Assembly: GCA_902470925.1 (NCBI GenBank)
Contig: CABRIF010000095.1
Location: 1 to 9,076 of the forward strand
Direction of reading: 5' to 3'
Source of the DNA: an uncultured Collinsella sp.
GTDB lineage: Bacteria; Actinomycetota; Coriobacteriia; Coriobacteriales; Coriobacteriaceae
DNA length: 9,076 nucleotides
Position numbers and translations under genes: made by a program. Within the stretch, counting starts at the first letter, position 1; every line of letters begins with the position of its first letter. Below are positions 6,765-9,076 of this stretch, piece after piece. The notes under the pieces are model-generated. The model saw only the letters and a program-made list of their open reading frames with translations, was not told the DNA's origin and made no database searches.

Positions 6765-8435
6765 GTGCTTGATCGACGTGCGTTTCTAGGCGGTATGGCG
6801 AGTTTGGCCGCCGTGCCGTGGCTGGCCGGTTGCGGACGCGTGGCCGAGGTGTTCGAGCACGACGATGACGAGCAGGAAAGCGGATCGTGGCTGCGCTGCT
6901 GCATCGATGCGCCGGCGAGCATCGATCCCGCCACGCTGGTGGATGCAGCCGGCGCTCAGGTGGCGCTGCAGCTGTTCGACCCGCTCATGCGCTACGATCC
7001 GATCTCCCATGAGCTGACCTGCCTGGCTGCCTCCTCATATGAGGTGTCCGCCGATGCGCGTACGTTCACCTTCCACTTGAAGGAGGGTGCGACCTTTCAT
7101 ACGGGCGACGCGGTGGATGCCGCGAGCTTCAAGCGCGCATGGGAGCGCCTGTTCACGGCTGAGCTTACCGGGGACGACGCGGCGGATGAGGACTCCGTGG
7201 TTGCGCCGAACGCGGCGTTGCTGACGCATGTTTCGGGCTGGGAGGCCTGTCGCGACGGGAGCGCTACCGAGCTCGCGGGCGTGACGTGCCCGGATACGCT
7301 TACGCTCCAGGTTGCACTTGACGATGCGTTTGCCGAGTTCCCGGCGCTGCTGTGCCATCCGGCGCTCTCGCCGGTGCCGGCGTCGGCCATAAGCGATGCT
7401 GCGGCGTTCGCGCTCACGCCGCAGGGTAACGGCGCGTTCGCCTTCGAGGCCGCGCGCGAGGACGGCGACGCGATCAGGCTGGTGCGCAACGATGCGTACG
7501 CGGGCGACGCCCCTGCCCTCGACGGCGTGAAGTTCGTGACTGAGTCCGACACCGCTGCGGCGTTCAAGCGCTACGAGGCGGGCGATGCGGACCTGTGCTC
7601 CGTGCCTGTCGAGCAGCTGGAGAACGTGAAGAAGAATATGGGCGAGTCGGAGGACGGATACCGCGCCACGGCAGGGCATCGGCTGCTGCGTGGCCCTCGT
7701 CTGCAGCTGCAGTATCTAGTGTGCAATATGGCTTCGGCCAAGCTGGCCAACCTTCCCCTGCGCCGTGCGCTGTCCTGTGCGATCGATCGGGATGCGCTGG
7801 CGGAAAAAACCCTGAGCGGCGCTTATGTGGCGGCCACGGGCCTCCTTAGCCCGTGCTTGGGTACGGTGGATGCGTGGAGCGCGTGCACCTATGATGCCGA
7901 GCAGGCCGCGTCGCTGCTCGAAGCCGGCTATCCGGCCGATGAGTCCGGGGCGCGTGAGCTCACCGTGGCGCTTGCCTGCTCCAAGCACGGGGTGGCGCCC
8001 AAGATCGCGGATGCGGTGGTGAGCGATCTTTCCGCGCTCGGCGTGAAGGTCACCATCGAGCTGTCCGAGCGAGCGGATTTACTGGAGCGCCTGCGTACGG
8101 GTGACTTCGAGCTGGCGCTTACGAGTTGGGCGCCGCCGGCGCCCTCCTGGGACGCGGCGGTGGCGCCGCTCGTTGCGAGTTCGTATGCGGGGCAGGCCAA
8201 CGTTTCGGGCTATGCGGAAGCCTCGGTTGATGAGGCGCTTGCGTCGGCGCGTGCGGCAACGGATTCGTCCACGCGGCAGGGTCTGATCGCCGGTGCGCTT
8301 GCAACGGCGGGCGAGGCTCTGCCGGTGATCCCGCTCGCGTTCGCCGCGCCGCCGGTGGTTGTGTCCGAGCACGTGGCGACGCTCGAGCTCGGTGCCTTCG
8401 GTGCCGCGCGCCTGTCCGAGGCCACGCTCGTGTAG
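6765..8435 (+). CDS. Second peptide ABC transporter substrate-binding lipoprotein, diverged paralogue of the first
   Basis: This protein is 556 aa from the GTG chosen by its ribosome binding site, almost the same length as the 555-aa protein at 323-1990. Twin arginines (DRRAFLGG, 3-10) precede a hydrophobic segment and the lipobox LAGC with lipidated Cys23. An acidic linker (EHDDDEQES, 31-39) follows where the paralogue has a Gly/Ser linker. Shared blocks include PASIDP (50-55), FHTGDAVDAASFKRAWERL (111-129), ESEDGY (294-299) and AGYPADESG (387-395). The family motif that reads GWTADYPTMD in the paralogue is SWAPPAPSWD here (454-463), so the aromatic/acidic core is lost. It is probably lipid-anchored outside the membrane and may share the neighbouring permease with altered ligand range; that is inferred. 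It lies after a strong terminator, so it is probably transcribed separately. Confidence 0.88.
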   Translation: MLDRRAFLGGMASLAAVPWLAGCGRVAEVFEHDDDEQESGSWLRCCIDAPASIDPATLVDAAGAQVALQLFDPLMRYDPISHELTCLAASSYEVSADARTFTFHLKEGATFHTGDAVDAASFKRAWERLFTAELTGDDAADEDSVVAPNAALLTHVSGWEACRDGSATELAGVTCPDTLTLQVALDDAFAEFPALLCHPALSPVPASAISDAAAFALTPQGNGAFAFEAAREDGDAIRLVRNDAYAGDAPALDGVKFVTESDTAAAFKRYEAGDADLCSVPVEQLENVKKNMGESEDGYRATAGHRLLRGPRLQLQYLVCNMASAKLANLPLRRALSCAIDRDALAEKTLSGAYVAATGLLSPCLGTVDAWSACTYDAEQAASLLEAGYPADESGARELTVALACSKHGVAPKIADAVVSDLSALGVKVTIELSERADLLERLRTGDFELALTSWAPPAPSWDAAVAPLVASSYAGQANVSGYAEASVDEALASARAATDSSTRQGLIAGALATAGEALPVIPLAFAAPPVVVSEHVATLELGAFGAARLSEATLV

Positions 8436-8442
8436 AAATCGT

Positions 8443-8529
8443 TTTGGGCCGCGGCGCGCTTGCGAGGCCGCTTTGGGCCGCGGCGCGTCTGCGGGATTGC
8501 CTTGGGCCGCAGAGCGCTTGCGGATCGCT
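8443..8529. repeat. Three tandem 29-bp repeats
   Basis: Units at 8443-8471, 8472-8500 and 8501-8529 abut exactly. Each begins with TTTGGGCCGC or CTTGGGCCGC and continues through a GCGCGCTTGCG-like core. The first two share their first 16 bases and about 23 of 29 overall; the third is more diverged. The array begins 8 bases after the stop codon of the second binding-protein gene. Confidence 0.85.
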
Positions 8530-8614
8530 TGAAACAATGCTCACTAGTACGGCCGCGCGGCTCGGCGCCTTCAGATCGCCCGTATGGCCCGCATGCTTCG
8601 CCACCTGCGGTCCA

Positions 8615-8669
8615 CCCGCGAATGTGGGTTCGGATTCAGTCCGTTGGCAAATAAAGGGTGCGGGTTCTG
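8615..8669 (+). repeat. 55-bp perfect direct repeat, copy 1
   Basis: Identical to 9022-9076, starting CCCGCGAATGTGGG and ending GTGCGGGTTCTG. The preceding bases differ (A at 8614, G at 9021). It covers the first 30-bp unit and most of the second in the array at 8621-8780. Confidence 0.97.
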
Positions 8670-8780
8670 TCCATCGGCAAAAGTTGGGTGCGTGCATTGT
8701 CCATCCGGAGGCAAAAAACGCCCCCAGATGGACATATGCCGAACCCTAAATCCCTCGATGGCCGAAAACCGAACCCGGAA
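8621..8780. repeat. Array of five 30-bp units, three direct then two inverted
   Basis: Direct units lie at 8621-8650, 8651-8680 and 8681-8710. After a 10-base centre (GCAAAAAACG), inverted units lie at 8721-8750 and 8751-8780. Read in unit orientation, members share GGGTKCGG and, about 5 bases on, GTCCRTC or a close variant. The first two match at 21 of 30 positions. The whole forms a large imperfect palindrome. It has no open frame of note and looks like an extragenic palindromic repeat. Confidence 0.8.
8699..8733. repeat. Central hairpin of the 30-bp array
   Basis: GTCCATCCGGAGGC (8699-8712) and GCCCCCAGATGGAC (8720-8733) pair at 12 of 14 positions around the loop AAAAAAC (8713-8719). No T-run follows on either strand, so it is not a standard intrinsic terminator. 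It is the inner part of the larger palindrome. Confidence 0.75.
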
Positions 8781-8803
8781 TGCCTCGCCGCTTGCGTCCC
8801 GTC

Positions 8804-8967
8804 GGCCTCCCGTCAGCCCGCCGACACCTCACCATCTTGTCGGTGCCCCGCCAGCCCGCCGGTATCCCGCCGTCTTGCCGGGGCACCGGCGTCCTGCCGC
8901 ACGCCTCCAGCCCGTCGCCGCGCCGGCGACATCTCGTCGCGTGCCGACGCCCCGCCATCTCGTTGTC
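8804..8967. repeat. Degenerate 19-bp tandem array
   Basis: Five consecutive 19-base units are clear at 8804-8822, 8823-8841, 8842-8860, 8861-8879 and 8880-8898, followed by an 18-base unit (8899-8916) and less regular ones to about 8967. Typical units are GGTGCCCCGCCAGCCCGCC and GGTATCCCGCCGTCTTGCC. Units alternate loosely between an AGCCCG and a TCTTG-like second half. A period of 19 is not a multiple of three, which speaks against coding. Confidence 0.75.
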
Positions 8968-9021
8968 GCCTGCGCGCCGTCCTGAGGACACCCCGCCCGC
9001 GCGCAAGCTCGCCGGCCCTCG

Positions 9022-9076
9022 CCCGCGAATGTGGGTTCGGATTCAGTCCGTTGGCAAATAAAGGGTGCGGGTTCTG
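9022..9076 (+). repeat. 55-bp perfect direct repeat, copy 2, cut by the window end
   Basis: Identical to 8615-8669 up to the last base of the window, so its true right boundary is unknown. It repeats the start of the 30-bp unit array (a full unit at 9028-9057 and 19 bases of the next), implying another such array continues beyond the end. Confidence 0.97.

Larger units (their letters stand above)
8436..9076. other. Repeat-dense non-coding tail
   Basis: No credible gene is present in these 641 bases. Open frames on both strands run through tandem repeats, lack ribosome binding sites and have compositions dominated by Arg, Pro and Ala. Four repeat sets, listed separately, fill most of the region. 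No transposase, integrase, tRNA or clear terminator for the preceding gene is visible. Confidence 0.75.

Noticed and set aside
8119..8697. Minus-strand open frame overlapping the second binding-protein gene and the tail repeats
   Set aside because: It is antisense to a conserved gene, low in complexity and without any recognised feature.
8621..8710. CRISPR array from the 30-bp units
   Set aside because: The units abut with no spacers, are imperfect, and are followed by inverted copies; no cas gene is present.
8584..8985. Possible 133-aa gene across the tail
   Set aside because: It runs through the 30-bp palindromic array and the 19-bp array, has no ribosome binding site, and is Pro/Arg-rich without domains.

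Overview
The window looks like one whole short contig from a high-GC, Gram-positive-type bacterium, probably a gut actinobacterium of the class Coriobacteriia (Collinsella-like). That placement is an inference from strong C/G bias at third codon positions, lipoprotein signals carrying twin arginines, and the general look of the peptide-transport proteins; no rRNA or marker gene confirms it. Both ends look like assembly ends. Bases 1-48 are not genomic: they are the tail of the Illumina P5 oligonucleotide, an 8-base i5 index and the complete Nextera read-1 adapter ending in the Tn5 mosaic end. The right end stops inside a repeat of at least 55 bp that also occurs, identically, 407 bp upstream.

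The coding part (323-8435, all on the + strand) is an oligopeptide/dipeptide ABC importer locus. In order it holds: a substrate-binding lipoprotein (323-1990); a hairpin terminator (2031-2063); a -10 box (2123-2128); then a tight four-gene block of permease oppB (2196-3230), permease oppC (3240-4187), ATPase oppD (4194-5315) and ATPase oppF (5317-6342); a strong intrinsic terminator (6407-6456); a 287-bp GC-rich gap; and a second substrate-binding lipoprotein (start best placed at GTG 6765, end 8435). The four core proteins have all the expected motifs and would form one membrane importer: two permeases, two ATPases with C-terminal cysteine clusters, fed by lipid-anchored binding proteins. The two binding proteins are clear paralogues of nearly equal length (555 and 556 aa). 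The second has diverged at a family-conserved ligand-lobe motif, so it may bring a different ligand to the same permease. The opp names follow gene order and families; a dpp-type specificity cannot be excluded.

The non-coding flanks are informative. Bases 49-322 are an AT-richer leader with an 18-bp dyad, a hairpin and a strong ribosome binding site, but no convincing promoter. After 8435 the last 641 bp hold no credible gene and are packed with four kinds of repeat: three tandem 29-bp units (8443-8529); five 30-bp units arranged as three direct then two inverted copies around a central hairpin (8621-8780); a degenerate 19-bp tandem array (8804 to about 8967); and a second copy of the start of the 30-bp array at the contig end (9022-9076).

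I found no tRNA, rRNA, CRISPR array, transposase or defence-type system. The transporter genes are ordinary members of known families. The least explained content is the repeat-rich tail, and the most important practical observation is the adapter contamination at the left end.
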